DNA from: Fibrobacter sp.
GTDB lineage: Bacteria; Fibrobacterota; Fibrobacteria; Fibrobacterales; Fibrobacteraceae
Length of the DNA: 64,000 nucleotides
Assembly (NCBI GenBank): GCA_024399015.1
Contig: JAKSIC010000005.1
Span: forward strand, 62,001 to 126,000
Direction of reading: 5' to 3'
This document shows, piece by piece, positions 41,875-50,280 of this stretch. Below the pieces are notes generated by a model that saw only the letters and a list, made by a program, of their open reading frames with translations, searched no databases and had not been told where the DNA came from. Both the position numbers and the translations under genes were made by a program. How positions within the stretch are numbered: position 1 is the first letter of the stretch; each line of letters opens with the position of its first letter.

Positions 41875-43869
41875 ATGTATTCATTTAAACACTGGACCAA
41901 AACGTCCAAATTTTTAGCAGTCCTTTCCGCAGCAACCATGTCTTCTGCCTTCGCTGCAGACCTGCCTACCGCCCAGCAAATTTTTGAAAAAATGGGTTTG
42001 GGAATCAATATCGGGAACACAATGGAAGTCCCCGGGAATCCCACCCTCTGGGGAAACAAGTTCCCAACAGAGGCTTATATCAAGGGCGTTAAGGCCGCTG
42101 GCTTTAACACCATCCGCATTCCCTGCGCCTGGGATTCCCACGCCACAAACAGCGTCATTAACGAAAGCTGGATGGACTCTGTCCAGACCGTTGTAGACTA
42201 TTGCGTCAAGGCTGGCCTCTACACCGTTTTGAACATTCATTGGGACGGCGGTTGGCTGGAAGAAAACCTGAAAGACGACAAGAAGACCGAAGTCAACGCC
42301 AAGCAGAAAGCCTACTGGACCCAGATTGCAAAGCGTTTCAAGGACTACGACGAAAAGCTTCTTTTCGCAAGTGCCAACGAACCCGCCACTACAGACGAAA
42401 ACTACAAGAATGAATCCAAGATTCTTCAAGGTTACCACCAGACATTCGTAGATGCAGTGCGTGCCACCGGCGGCAACAACGCAAGCCGCACCTTGATCAT
42501 CCAGGGTCCCTCCACCAGCATCGACCGCTCCGTGGAAGCCTACCCCGCAAGCATGATGCCTAACGACGTTATCGCAAACCGTATGATGTTCGAAGTGCAT
42601 TACTACGACCCGTCCCCCTACACCATCGTAGGCGAGCCTGTCAACTGGGGCGCCATCGTGGAACCGCAATACTACTGGGGCGAGGAAAACTACGCCACCG
42701 GCGCAGACATCGTCCACAACTGCGGCTACAATCCGTGGGGAAACGCCATGGGCACCCCCTGTAGCGCAAACGACATGCAGGTGGCTTTCAAGAAAATGAA
42801 GACCAACTATGTGGACAAGGGTATTCCGGTCATCATCGGTGAATTCGGTGCCAACGACCGACTGGGCATTCTGAAAGGCGATGACTACAATCGCCACCGC
42901 AAAGGACGTATCGGCTGGTACAAGGCCGTAGCCCAGGCCGCCTTCGACAACAAGGTGGTCCCCATCGCCTGGGATACCGGTCACGAAGGCGAGAACCACA
43001 TGACCATCATCCGCCGTCAGTCAGATCCCGACGGATCCGTCTTTGACCCGGAAGTCATGAACGCCATGCGAAATGTCTATGGCATGCCAAACCTTGACGG
43101 AAGCAGCAATCCGGTCATCAGCACCGATACAGACAAGTCCATCAAGGCAGAATTCACCATCGCAGACAGCACATACGGTCAAATCGAATTTTCCAGCGTT
43201 CCCAAGGACTGGAGCAAAATTTCCAGCGTCTCTATTCGGGCATTCTTTGACGGAACCATTTCCAAGGTAGGTGACGACTACGGCTTTATCGCTCCCAACC
43301 TGGTTACCATGGACGGAACCGACTGGAACTGGCAGGAAGCAGGCCTCGGTGAAGTTGAGCTGGGCACCTGGAACACCTACGAGGTCAAGGTCGCTACCAC
43401 AGGAGAAAGCGGCAGCAACCTGATGGTTCCGGGTAATCCCACAAACATTGTATTCATGGGACTGCAGATATACACTCTGGGCTACACCGGCAATGTCTAT
43501 GTGGACTGGATCATCTTCAAGAATACCGACGGCACCGCAGACACTTTGGACTTTAACCTGGTCGGAGCCAAGAACGTTGGCGGAGGCATCACCGCAAAGT
43601 CCTTGGTAGCAACCGAAAGCGTCAAGGCAACTACGACTGCAATCAAGGCTATCGCAAAGAAGCAAGGGCAGCAAAGCCTCACACGCCAAGGCAACATGCT
43701 GGTGGCTCAGGGTACACGAGCCTCTATCCGACTGTTCGACCTGAACGGCAACCTGATTCGAGAAGTTCGCGGCCACTCTGGCTCCGCCACCATGGATTTG
43801 GCCGGAATTCGAGCGGGCAGCTACATCGCCAAGAGCGGCAACAACACTCTTCGCACAAATTTGAAATAA
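41875..43869 (+). CDS. Secreted GH5 glycoside hydrolase with CBM-like domain and sorting tail (GH5-1)
   Basis: AAAGGGAGTTGTG precedes the ATG at 41875. After a signal peptide (cleavage near residue 28, AFAAD) comes a GH5 (beta/alpha)8 domain: GLGINIGNTMEVPG, FNTIRIPCAWDSH, acid/base Glu169 in ASANEP, HYYDP, nucleophile Glu323 in IIGEFG and the substrate Trp in IAWDTG. The N-terminal pattern resembles subfamily GH5_4, so beta-1,4-glucan or xyloglucan cleavage is likely. Residues ~425-560 form a CBM11-like beta-sandwich (VYVDWIIFK). The last ~75 residues (IRLFDLNGNLIREVRG ... SYIAKSGNNTLRTNLK) resemble type IX secretion sorting domains. Confidence 0.9.
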   Translation: MYSFKHWTKTSKFLAVLSAATMSSAFAADLPTAQQIFEKMGLGINIGNTMEVPGNPTLWGNKFPTEAYIKGVKAAGFNTIRIPCAWDSHATNSVINESWMDSVQTVVDYCVKAGLYTVLNIHWDGGWLEENLKDDKKTEVNAKQKAYWTQIAKRFKDYDEKLLFASANEPATTDENYKNESKILQGYHQTFVDAVRATGGNNASRTLIIQGPSTSIDRSVEAYPASMMPNDVIANRMMFEVHYYDPSPYTIVGEPVNWGAIVEPQYYWGEENYATGADIVHNCGYNPWGNAMGTPCSANDMQVAFKKMKTNYVDKGIPVIIGEFGANDRLGILKGDDYNRHRKGRIGWYKAVAQAAFDNKVVPIAWDTGHEGENHMTIIRRQSDPDGSVFDPEVMNAMRNVYGMPNLDGSSNPVISTDTDKSIKAEFTIADSTYGQIEFSSVPKDWSKISSVSIRAFFDGTISKVGDDYGFIAPNLVTMDGTDWNWQEAGLGEVELGTWNTYEVKVATTGESGSNLMVPGNPTNIVFMGLQIYTLGYTGNVYVDWIIFKNTDGTADTLDFNLVGAKNVGGGITAKSLVATESVKATTTAIKAIAKKQGQQSLTRQGNMLVAQGTRASIRLFDLNGNLIREVRGHSGSATMDLAGIRAGSYIAKSGNNTLRTNLK

Positions 43870-43888
43870 CCTCCCACCAACCAAGAAG

Positions 43889-43913
43889 CCGGCAAGCAAT
43901 TGCCGGTTTTTTT
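43889..43913 (+). terminator. Intrinsic terminator after GH5-1
   Basis: The perfect stem CCGGCAA/TTGCCGG with a GCAA loop is followed by seven T residues. Confidence 0.93.
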
Positions 43914-44016
43914 GATTTTTCGCGGTTTGGTAACGTGCTGATTACGTTCGTTGAAAAAAACACAACTGCTTTTCTCCGCCGCGGCAATTATTTTCGACTG
44001 TCGTTTTCTTTCGGTA

Positions 44017-44034
44017 TATATTATAGCCGGTGTT
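44017..44034 (+). promoter_or_regulatory. Promoter-like element of GH5-2
   Basis: TATATTATAGCCGGTGTT lies 43 bases before the start and matches the GH5-1 element at 15 of 18 positions. Confidence 0.45.
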
Positions 44035-44059
44035 TTGGATCTTTACGTAAAGGATCGCT

Positions 44060-45766
44060 ATGAAAAAGATGATGTTTGGGTTGATGTTCGCAGGTGCCAT
44101 GGTAACTGCTGCATTTGCAGATTTACCGACAGCCGCTCAAGTTCAGAAGAACATGGGCATGGGTTACAATATCGGAAACTCCATGGAAGTGCCCAATGAT
44201 CCCACCGGATGGGGCAACCCCTATCCCACCCAGGCATTGCTGGACTCCATCAAGGCAGCCGGTTTCAACACAGTCCGCATCCCCTGCGCTTGGGATTCCC
44301 ATACCCAGAACGGCAAGATTACCGAAACCTGGCTGGATTCCGTAAAGACCGTGGTGGATTACGCCCTACGTAACGAACTGTACGTGGTGCTTAACATCCA
44401 TCACGAAGGTGAAGGCGGCTGGTTCCAGACCAAGATGGCAACCTACAAAGACAACACCGTCGATACCAAGATGAAGAACTACTGGACCCAGATTGCCAAC
44501 AAGTTCAAGAACTACGACGAACATCTTCTTTTTGCAGGCGCCAACGAACCGGGCGAAGGCCAGCAGGGTCTCTCCTGGACAAGCCAGCACGCCCAGGTTC
44601 TCATGGGCTATTACCAGACCTTTATTGACGCAGTCCGCGCCACCGGCGGCAATAACGCCACCCGTACCTTGATTATTCAGGGCTTACAGACCGACATCGA
44701 CAAGTCCGTAGAATTTGCCCCCACAAGCATCTTCCCCAAGGACAAGGTTTCTGGCCGTCTCATGTTCGAAGTCCACTTCTACGGTCCCTACCAGTATGTG
44801 CTTATGACCAGCTCCCAGAACTGGAACTGTCCTAACGGCGATATCCAGGTGCAGTACTACTATGGCGACTACCAAAAGCCCAGCGAGCCCACACGAAATG
44901 CAGGTTTCAACTGCTGGGCAAATTCCGTCGACAAGGACCAGGCTGGCATCGGATTCCCCAACGCCCAGTTCGCCAAGATGAAGTCCAACTATGTTGACAA
45001 GGGCTACCCCGTCATTATCGGTGAATTCGGCTCCCTGTACCGTTCTCCGGAACTCTCCGGTTCCGACCTGGAACTGCACCGCAAGGGCCGTATCCAGTGG
45101 CACAAGGACGTTGTAACCGCAGCAAAGAACTACGGCCTTACTCCCATCGTCTGGGACATGGGCAACGAAGGTGCCAGCTACGACAACATGGCCTACATCC
45201 GTCGTCAAACCAACAAGTTCGGCGGCCCCATGGGCAAGGTGGTGGAACCGGAAATCATCAACGCCATGCGCGGCGTTTACGGTCTAGGAAACTACGAGAA
45301 CAAGGGCGTCACCCACACGGAAAGATTGATTCCGGGCAGCACTCCCATCGGCAACTCAAGCAGTTCCACAGCAAGTTCCTCCAGTGTACAGCCGGTTCAA
45401 TCCAGCAGCTCCGTGGCAAGCTCCAGCTCCGTGAAACCATGGCAGCCCCAGTCAAGTTCCAGCAACAAACCTGCGGCAAGCTCCAGTTCCAGCGTTTGGC
45501 AGCCAAATCTCAGTTCCAGCAGCGCTTACGTGCCTGGCATGGGCTTTAACGAAACGCAAGTCGCAAAGGCAACCCTCTCTCGCCAGGGCAACATGCTTAT
45601 GGCCCAGGGCGACCGTGCAACCATCCAGTTGTTCGACATGAATGGCAACATGATTCGCGAAGTCCGCGCCATTTCCTCCCAGGCAACCATGAGCCTCGCA
45701 GGTCTTCGTCAGGGAACATACATTGCCAAGAGCGGCCTTAAGACCCTCCGAGTAAGCATCAAGTAA
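44060..45766 (+). CDS. Secreted GH5 glycoside hydrolase with serine linker (GH5-2)
   Basis: AAAGGATCGCT precedes the ATG. The signal peptide is short (cleavage near residue 20, AAFAD). The catalytic domain has NIGNSMEVP, FNTVRIPCAWDSH, acid/base Glu163 in AGANEP and nucleophile Glu322 in IIGEFG. In place of the CBM-like module of its neighbours it has a Ser-rich linker (about 430-495). A C-terminal sorting-type domain follows (IQLFDMNGNMIREVRA ... TYIAKSGLKTLRVSIK), nearly matching that of GH5-1. It has its own terminator, so each GH5 gene may be transcribed separately. Confidence 0.9.
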   Translation: MKKMMFGLMFAGAMVTAAFADLPTAAQVQKNMGMGYNIGNSMEVPNDPTGWGNPYPTQALLDSIKAAGFNTVRIPCAWDSHTQNGKITETWLDSVKTVVDYALRNELYVVLNIHHEGEGGWFQTKMATYKDNTVDTKMKNYWTQIANKFKNYDEHLLFAGANEPGEGQQGLSWTSQHAQVLMGYYQTFIDAVRATGGNNATRTLIIQGLQTDIDKSVEFAPTSIFPKDKVSGRLMFEVHFYGPYQYVLMTSSQNWNCPNGDIQVQYYYGDYQKPSEPTRNAGFNCWANSVDKDQAGIGFPNAQFAKMKSNYVDKGYPVIIGEFGSLYRSPELSGSDLELHRKGRIQWHKDVVTAAKNYGLTPIVWDMGNEGASYDNMAYIRRQTNKFGGPMGKVVEPEIINAMRGVYGLGNYENKGVTHTERLIPGSTPIGNSSSSTASSSSVQPVQSSSSVASSSSVKPWQPQSSSSNKPAASSSSSVWQPNLSSSSAYVPGMGFNETQVAKATLSRQGNMLMAQGDRATIQLFDMNGNMIREVRAISSQATMSLAGLRQGTYIAKSGLKTLRVSIK

Positions 45767-45796
45767 AACTTCGTTCTATTCCATTTTGGAACCACG

Positions 45797-45824
45797 AAAA
45801 GGGCCCTTTTAGGGTCCTTTTTAT
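45797..45824 (+). terminator. Intrinsic terminator after GH5-2
   Basis: The stem AAAAGGGCCCT/AGGGTCCTTTT (one G-U pair) with a TTT loop runs into TTTATT. Confidence 0.8.
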
Positions 45825-46018
45825 TATGATTTTTATTGTGATTTTTTCAACACTTGAACAAAAAACGACGTTTTTAGCAAAATTTCGCCACTTACAGGCG
45901 TTGTGAATTTTTCATCACATTTTCATTGGCTTTTTAAATATTTAAGTACAGAGAGCCATTTTCAAAGTAGTTTATAGATGAGTAATTACGGATTAGGTAA
46001 ACAAAAGGAGTCCTCCTA

Positions 46019-48088
46019 ATGAATTTTAAGCATCTTTTTGGCCTCACCTGCGGCTTCGGCCTCTTGGCTGTGACCAGCGCTTTCGCAGCTCTTCCGAAAG
46101 CTACCGAAATCTATCCGAAAATGGGTCTTGGTTACAACATCGGCAACACCATGGAAGTTCCGAAAAACCAAGGTGGTGCAACCGGTTGGGGCAACCCGTT
46201 CCCCGACGCATCCTACGTCAAGGCAATTAAGGCAGCAGGTTTCAACACTGTTCGTATTCCCTGCGCTTGGGACACTTATGCAACCAACGGCGTCATTGAC
46301 GAAGCATGGCTGGCTGATGTAAAAAAGGTGGTTGACCTTGTCGTCAACGAAGGCATGTATGCTATTTTGAACAGTCACTGGGACGGCGGTTGGTTGGAAG
46401 ACCACGTCTTTGATGGCGCAGGTTTCGACAAGTCTGGCGCAGTAACTAGCGCCGCTGCTGACGTTGCCGCACTCCAGACCAAGTACTGGACCCAGATTGC
46501 CAACTACTTCAAGAGCTATGACGAGCACCTGATCTTCGCTTCCGCCAATGAACCCGGCGTCAACGACCCGTGGAATGGTGGTGCCGATAACGGTCAGTGG
46601 GCATTTGACGCAACCCGTATGAAGGTTCTTAAGACTTTCCACGAAGCTTGCATTAACGCTGTTCGTGCAACCGGCGGCAACAATGAAACCCGCACTATCG
46701 TGGTTCAGGCTCCTCGTACCGAAATTGAAAAGGCACCCCTCCTTGCAGCCGACTATCCGAGCGACCCGGCAGGCACAGGCTACACCATGGCCGAAGTCCA
46801 TTTCTACCCCTACCAGTTCTCCCTCATGACCGGAGGCGACGAAGACTGGGGCAAGATGTTCTATTACTGGGAAGACAAGACTCCGGGTACAGACGCTGCT
46901 CACACTTGCAAAAACGGCGCTCTCGGTTCCAAGACCTCTATCGATGAACTTTTCGGCGGTCTCAACACCCAGTTCGCAAGCAAGGGTATCCCTGTTGTGA
47001 TCGGTGAAATGGGTGCCGTCAAGCGCCTCGATGTTCTTTCCGGCGCAAACCTCAAGTCTCATTTGGAAGCTCGAGCTGCATGGTATGGTTATACCGCAGC
47101 ATCTGCAAAGAAGAACGGCCTTATTCCCTGCGTTTGGGATACCGGTGACGAAGGCAACGGCAACTTTACCATCGTCCGTCGCCAGACCAAGAAGTTCGGC
47201 GGTAACGTCGGCGACATTACCGACTACGAAACCCTGAACGCCATGCGTGCCGCATACGGCATGACCGCTATCGAAGGAAACTCCATCGACGCTCTCGTAA
47301 ATGCAAGCCTCGATGAAAGCAACAAGATGCTCGAAGTTACCTACAACACAGTCACCAGCGACTCCAGTGAAGTGGGAACACTCCGTTTCAATGTCAGCAG
47401 CAAGAACTGGTCCAACTACACTGCAATTTCCTTCCAGGCAAAGATCGATGTAGAAGCAACCGGTCCGTCTGCTGACAAGGACGTCACCTGGATGACTTTG
47501 AGCCTGTTCGCCATGAGCGGCAATGATTGGGCTTGGAACGACTACAACTTCGAGGCATCCGACCTTGACGCCGGCTGGGCAACTTATACGGTTCCTCTCA
47601 ACGAAGAAGGTCTCGACATCGAAAACAAGGCTGCTGTCAACGCATTCGGTTTCAACCTCTACGGAACTCAGCTCAAGGGTAAGATTGACTTCGACAACAT
47701 CCGTTTGATCAAGGCTGATGGTTCCGCCGTTGTTCTTGCAGACTTCGACAAGAAGCTGGGCGCAGAAACCGATGGTATCGCAAGCGCAACCCGAGTCACC
47801 TCCACCGCTCCGGAAATGACATTGGCCATCAAGCCGATTGTTGCCACCACAAGCAAGATGTTCGTGAACGTTCAGCAGGGCTTTGTAAACGCAACCTTCA
47901 CCGCAACCGAAGCAGTCTCTGCCACCGCAAAGCTTGTTAACGGTCTCGGCCAGGTCATCGCAGGCCAGAACTTCACCACCCGCAAGGGAAGCAACACCGT
48001 TCAGCTGAAGGCAGCATACCGCGGCCCCGCAATGCTCGTCATCAAGAGCGGCAGCCAGATGCAGACCCAGAAGGTTATCCTGAAGTAA
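46019..48088 (+). CDS. Secreted GH5 glycoside hydrolase with CBM-like domain (GH5-3)
   Basis: AAAAGGAGTCCTCCTA precedes the ATG. Signal peptide to about residue 24. The GH5 domain has GLGYNIGNTMEVP, acid/base Glu178 in ASANEP and nucleophile Glu330 in VIGEMG, where Met replaces the Phe seen in its neighbours. Residues ~430-580 form a CBM11-like module (KNWSNYTAISFQAKIDV ... GKIDFDNIRLIK). The C-terminal ~90 residues form a different sorting-type domain from GH5-1/2 (FVNVQQGFVNATFTATE ... SGSQMQTQKVILK). GH5-4 is its closest relative by architecture. Confidence 0.9.
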   Translation: MNFKHLFGLTCGFGLLAVTSAFAALPKATEIYPKMGLGYNIGNTMEVPKNQGGATGWGNPFPDASYVKAIKAAGFNTVRIPCAWDTYATNGVIDEAWLADVKKVVDLVVNEGMYAILNSHWDGGWLEDHVFDGAGFDKSGAVTSAAADVAALQTKYWTQIANYFKSYDEHLIFASANEPGVNDPWNGGADNGQWAFDATRMKVLKTFHEACINAVRATGGNNETRTIVVQAPRTEIEKAPLLAADYPSDPAGTGYTMAEVHFYPYQFSLMTGGDEDWGKMFYYWEDKTPGTDAAHTCKNGALGSKTSIDELFGGLNTQFASKGIPVVIGEMGAVKRLDVLSGANLKSHLEARAAWYGYTAASAKKNGLIPCVWDTGDEGNGNFTIVRRQTKKFGGNVGDITDYETLNAMRAAYGMTAIEGNSIDALVNASLDESNKMLEVTYNTVTSDSSEVGTLRFNVSSKNWSNYTAISFQAKIDVEATGPSADKDVTWMTLSLFAMSGNDWAWNDYNFEASDLDAGWATYTVPLNEEGLDIENKAAVNAFGFNLYGTQLKGKIDFDNIRLIKADGSAVVLADFDKKLGAETDGIASATRVTSTAPEMTLAIKPIVATTSKMFVNVQQGFVNATFTATEAVSATAKLVNGLGQVIAGQNFTTRKGSNTVQLKAAYRGPAMLVIKSGSQMQTQKVILK

Positions 48089-48146
48089 AATTTGGTGTAG
48101 GACCCGCGCTATCTCTGCGGGAATAACAGGGCCGAGTGTTCCTGTC

Positions 48147-48182
48147 AAAAAAAGCCCCCGGCACAATGCCGGGGACTTTTTT
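48147..48182. terminator. Bidirectional terminator after GH5-3
   Basis: CCCCGGC/GCCGGGG (48156-48162, 48168-48174) is flanked by A and T runs that extend the stem. Confidence 0.9.
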
Positions 48183-48285
48183 GTTGCGAAAAAAACATCG
48201 AAATACATTGCTCTTTGAAATTTTCCAAAAGTTTTTTCTTTTTTTAGAATAGTTTATGGAAAGACAAAAAACAAAGGATCTTCCG

Positions 48286-50172
48286 ATGAATTTCAAAAGA
48301 ATTTTCAGCATTCCCTGCTGCATTGGTCTACTATTTAGTTCAGCCAATGCACTTCCCACAGCAAAAGAAGTCTTCGCGAAAATGGGAATGGGTTACAACA
48401 TCGGAAACACGCTGGAAGTTCCCATGAACCCATCCGCCTGGGGAAACGATTTTCCCACCCAGGAGCTGATCGATTCCGTCAAGGCCGCAGGTTTCAACAC
48501 GGTCCGCATTCCCTGCGCCTGGTACAGCCATTCCAACGCCATCGCCGTAGACTCCAACTGGACACTTTATACTCCTGACGGTGACGAGAACACCATTAAT
48601 GCCGCCTGGCTGGATTCCGTAAAGACCGTGGTAGATTACGTAGTCAAGCGAGACATGTATGCCATCCTCAACATCCACTGGGATAACGGCTGGCTGGAAG
48701 ACCACATCGGCACTTCCGTAGACGAAAAAATCAATGCCCGCCAAAAGGCCTACTGGGAACAGATTGCAGCCAAGTTCAAGGACTACGATGAACACCTGCT
48801 GTTCGCCAGCACCAACGAGCCCGGCGAAAGCGGCGACGGATTGAAGCAGGACAATGCAAATACGCTGAAGGCCTATCACGAAACCATGATCAAGGCAGTC
48901 CGCAGTTCCGGTGGCAACAACGCCACACGCACCATCATCGTGCAGGCACCCGACACCGACGAAAACAAGGCTCACAATTACTTGAAGGGAAACTTCCCTG
49001 CTGACCCTGCCGGCACCGACTACATGATGGGAGAATTCCATTTCTATCCCTATACGTTCGCCTTGATGGAACAGGATGCTGACTGGGGCAACACCGTGCG
49101 TTACTGGGGCGAAGGCAACTACTCCACCACAGATGCCGCACACAATGTTAAGAAAGGAGCCTACGCCAGCCCCGAATACGTGGATTCCGTCTTCGCCATG
49201 CTAGGAGAAGACTTCAAGGACATTCCTATGGTCATCGGTGAATTCGGCGTCATCAAGCGTCTTGAATTGAAAGGCGAAGACCTTCGATTGCATCTGAAGT
49301 CTCGCGCCGACTACTACGGCAGAATTGCGGAACTTTCCAAGAAGTACGGATTTGTCCCTTGCATCTGGGATACCGGTGACGAAGGCAACGGCAACATGAC
49401 CATCATCCGCAGAAACAAGAACCGCGGCATCCTGGATTACGAAAGTCTGAACGCCATGCGTGCCGCTTATGGCCTGCCCAAGTTCGAAGGCAACTCCATC
49501 GACGCCCTTGTAGAAAAGAGCTTGGATAATAGCGATCGTGAAATGAAGGTGATTTACAAAGCCCAGAGCGACACCGCAGAAACAGGAACTCTTAGCTACG
49601 GCTTTGCCGCCCAGGACTGGAGCCAATATACAGCCATGTCCTTTGACATCAAGTTCAAGGGATCCAGCAGTTCATGGTCTGGAGTAACCCTGTTCAACAT
49701 GTCCGCAGATTGGAAATGGAACCAGGTGAGCCTTGGGGACTTTAATGACTTTACAGGCGAATGGCAGAATATCAAAATCGCCTTTGATGGCTCCTCGGAA
49801 CCGGGCATGGATTTTGAAGACATTTCCAAGGTAGTAGCCATCGGCATCAATGTTCAAGGCGTAGATGTGGATGCCTCCCTGGAATTGGACAACATTATCC
49901 TGTGGAAGAAGGACGGTACCAAGGTAACGTTCTTGGACTTCAATGACAACAAGGAAATGAAGTGCGAAGGCATTGCCGTAGGTGGCCTTGCTCCTTCTAC
50001 AGCAAACGCAAACACTGAAGCAATCACGCCAAGAGCAACAGCATCCGGAAAAACAACTTCCAGACTCATCGTCAACATCCACCGTGGTTCCGGTGTTTTC
50101 TTTAAGGAATCAACACCTCGAAACAGATCTCCCAGACTAATCAACCCCCTCGGTCAAGCCATCCGCAAATAA
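48286..50172 (+). CDS. Secreted GH5 glycoside hydrolase with shortened C-terminus (GH5-4)
   Basis: The ATG at 48286 (AAAGGATCTTCCG upstream) begins a signal peptide. The GH5 domain has GMGYNIGNTLEVP, a ~15-residue loop insertion near 85-105 (TLYTPDGDENTIN), acid/base Glu178 in ASTNEP and nucleophile Glu319 in VIGEFG. A CBM11-like module spans ~430-570. The tail aligns with GH5-3 only up to LINPLGQAIRK and then stops, about 45 residues early. No continuation is visible in the next bases, so the sorting domain is truncated. The protein may be periplasmic or secreted differently. Confidence 0.88.
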   Translation: MNFKRIFSIPCCIGLLFSSANALPTAKEVFAKMGMGYNIGNTLEVPMNPSAWGNDFPTQELIDSVKAAGFNTVRIPCAWYSHSNAIAVDSNWTLYTPDGDENTINAAWLDSVKTVVDYVVKRDMYAILNIHWDNGWLEDHIGTSVDEKINARQKAYWEQIAAKFKDYDEHLLFASTNEPGESGDGLKQDNANTLKAYHETMIKAVRSSGGNNATRTIIVQAPDTDENKAHNYLKGNFPADPAGTDYMMGEFHFYPYTFALMEQDADWGNTVRYWGEGNYSTTDAAHNVKKGAYASPEYVDSVFAMLGEDFKDIPMVIGEFGVIKRLELKGEDLRLHLKSRADYYGRIAELSKKYGFVPCIWDTGDEGNGNMTIIRRNKNRGILDYESLNAMRAAYGLPKFEGNSIDALVEKSLDNSDREMKVIYKAQSDTAETGTLSYGFAAQDWSQYTAMSFDIKFKGSSSSWSGVTLFNMSADWKWNQVSLGDFNDFTGEWQNIKIAFDGSSEPGMDFEDISKVVAIGINVQGVDVDASLELDNIILWKKDGTKVTFLDFNDNKEMKCEGIAVGGLAPSTANANTEAITPRATASGKTTSRLIVNIHRGSGVFFKESTPRNRSPRLINPLGQAIRK

Positions 50173-50185
50173 GCAGTATATCAAA

Positions 50186-50215
50186 AAGAGCTGCACCTTC
50201 TGAGGTACAGCCCTT
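50186..50215. terminator. Imperfect terminator hairpin after GH5-4
   Basis: GAGCTG-c-ACCT, loop TCTG, AGGT-a-CAGCCC is followed by TTCATGTTTTTT. It lies between convergent genes. Confidence 0.65.
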
Positions 50216-50280
50216 CATGTTTTTTGGTTCACTTGCAGCTCAAGCCTGCGATATACAAAATCGCAGACGAGCCACACCAG

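Noticed and set aside
46016-48208. 730-codon minus-strand frame opposite GH5-3
   Set aside because: The plus-strand GH5 with signal peptide and catalytic residues explains the region. The shadow is Cys/Val-rich and starts inside the terminator.
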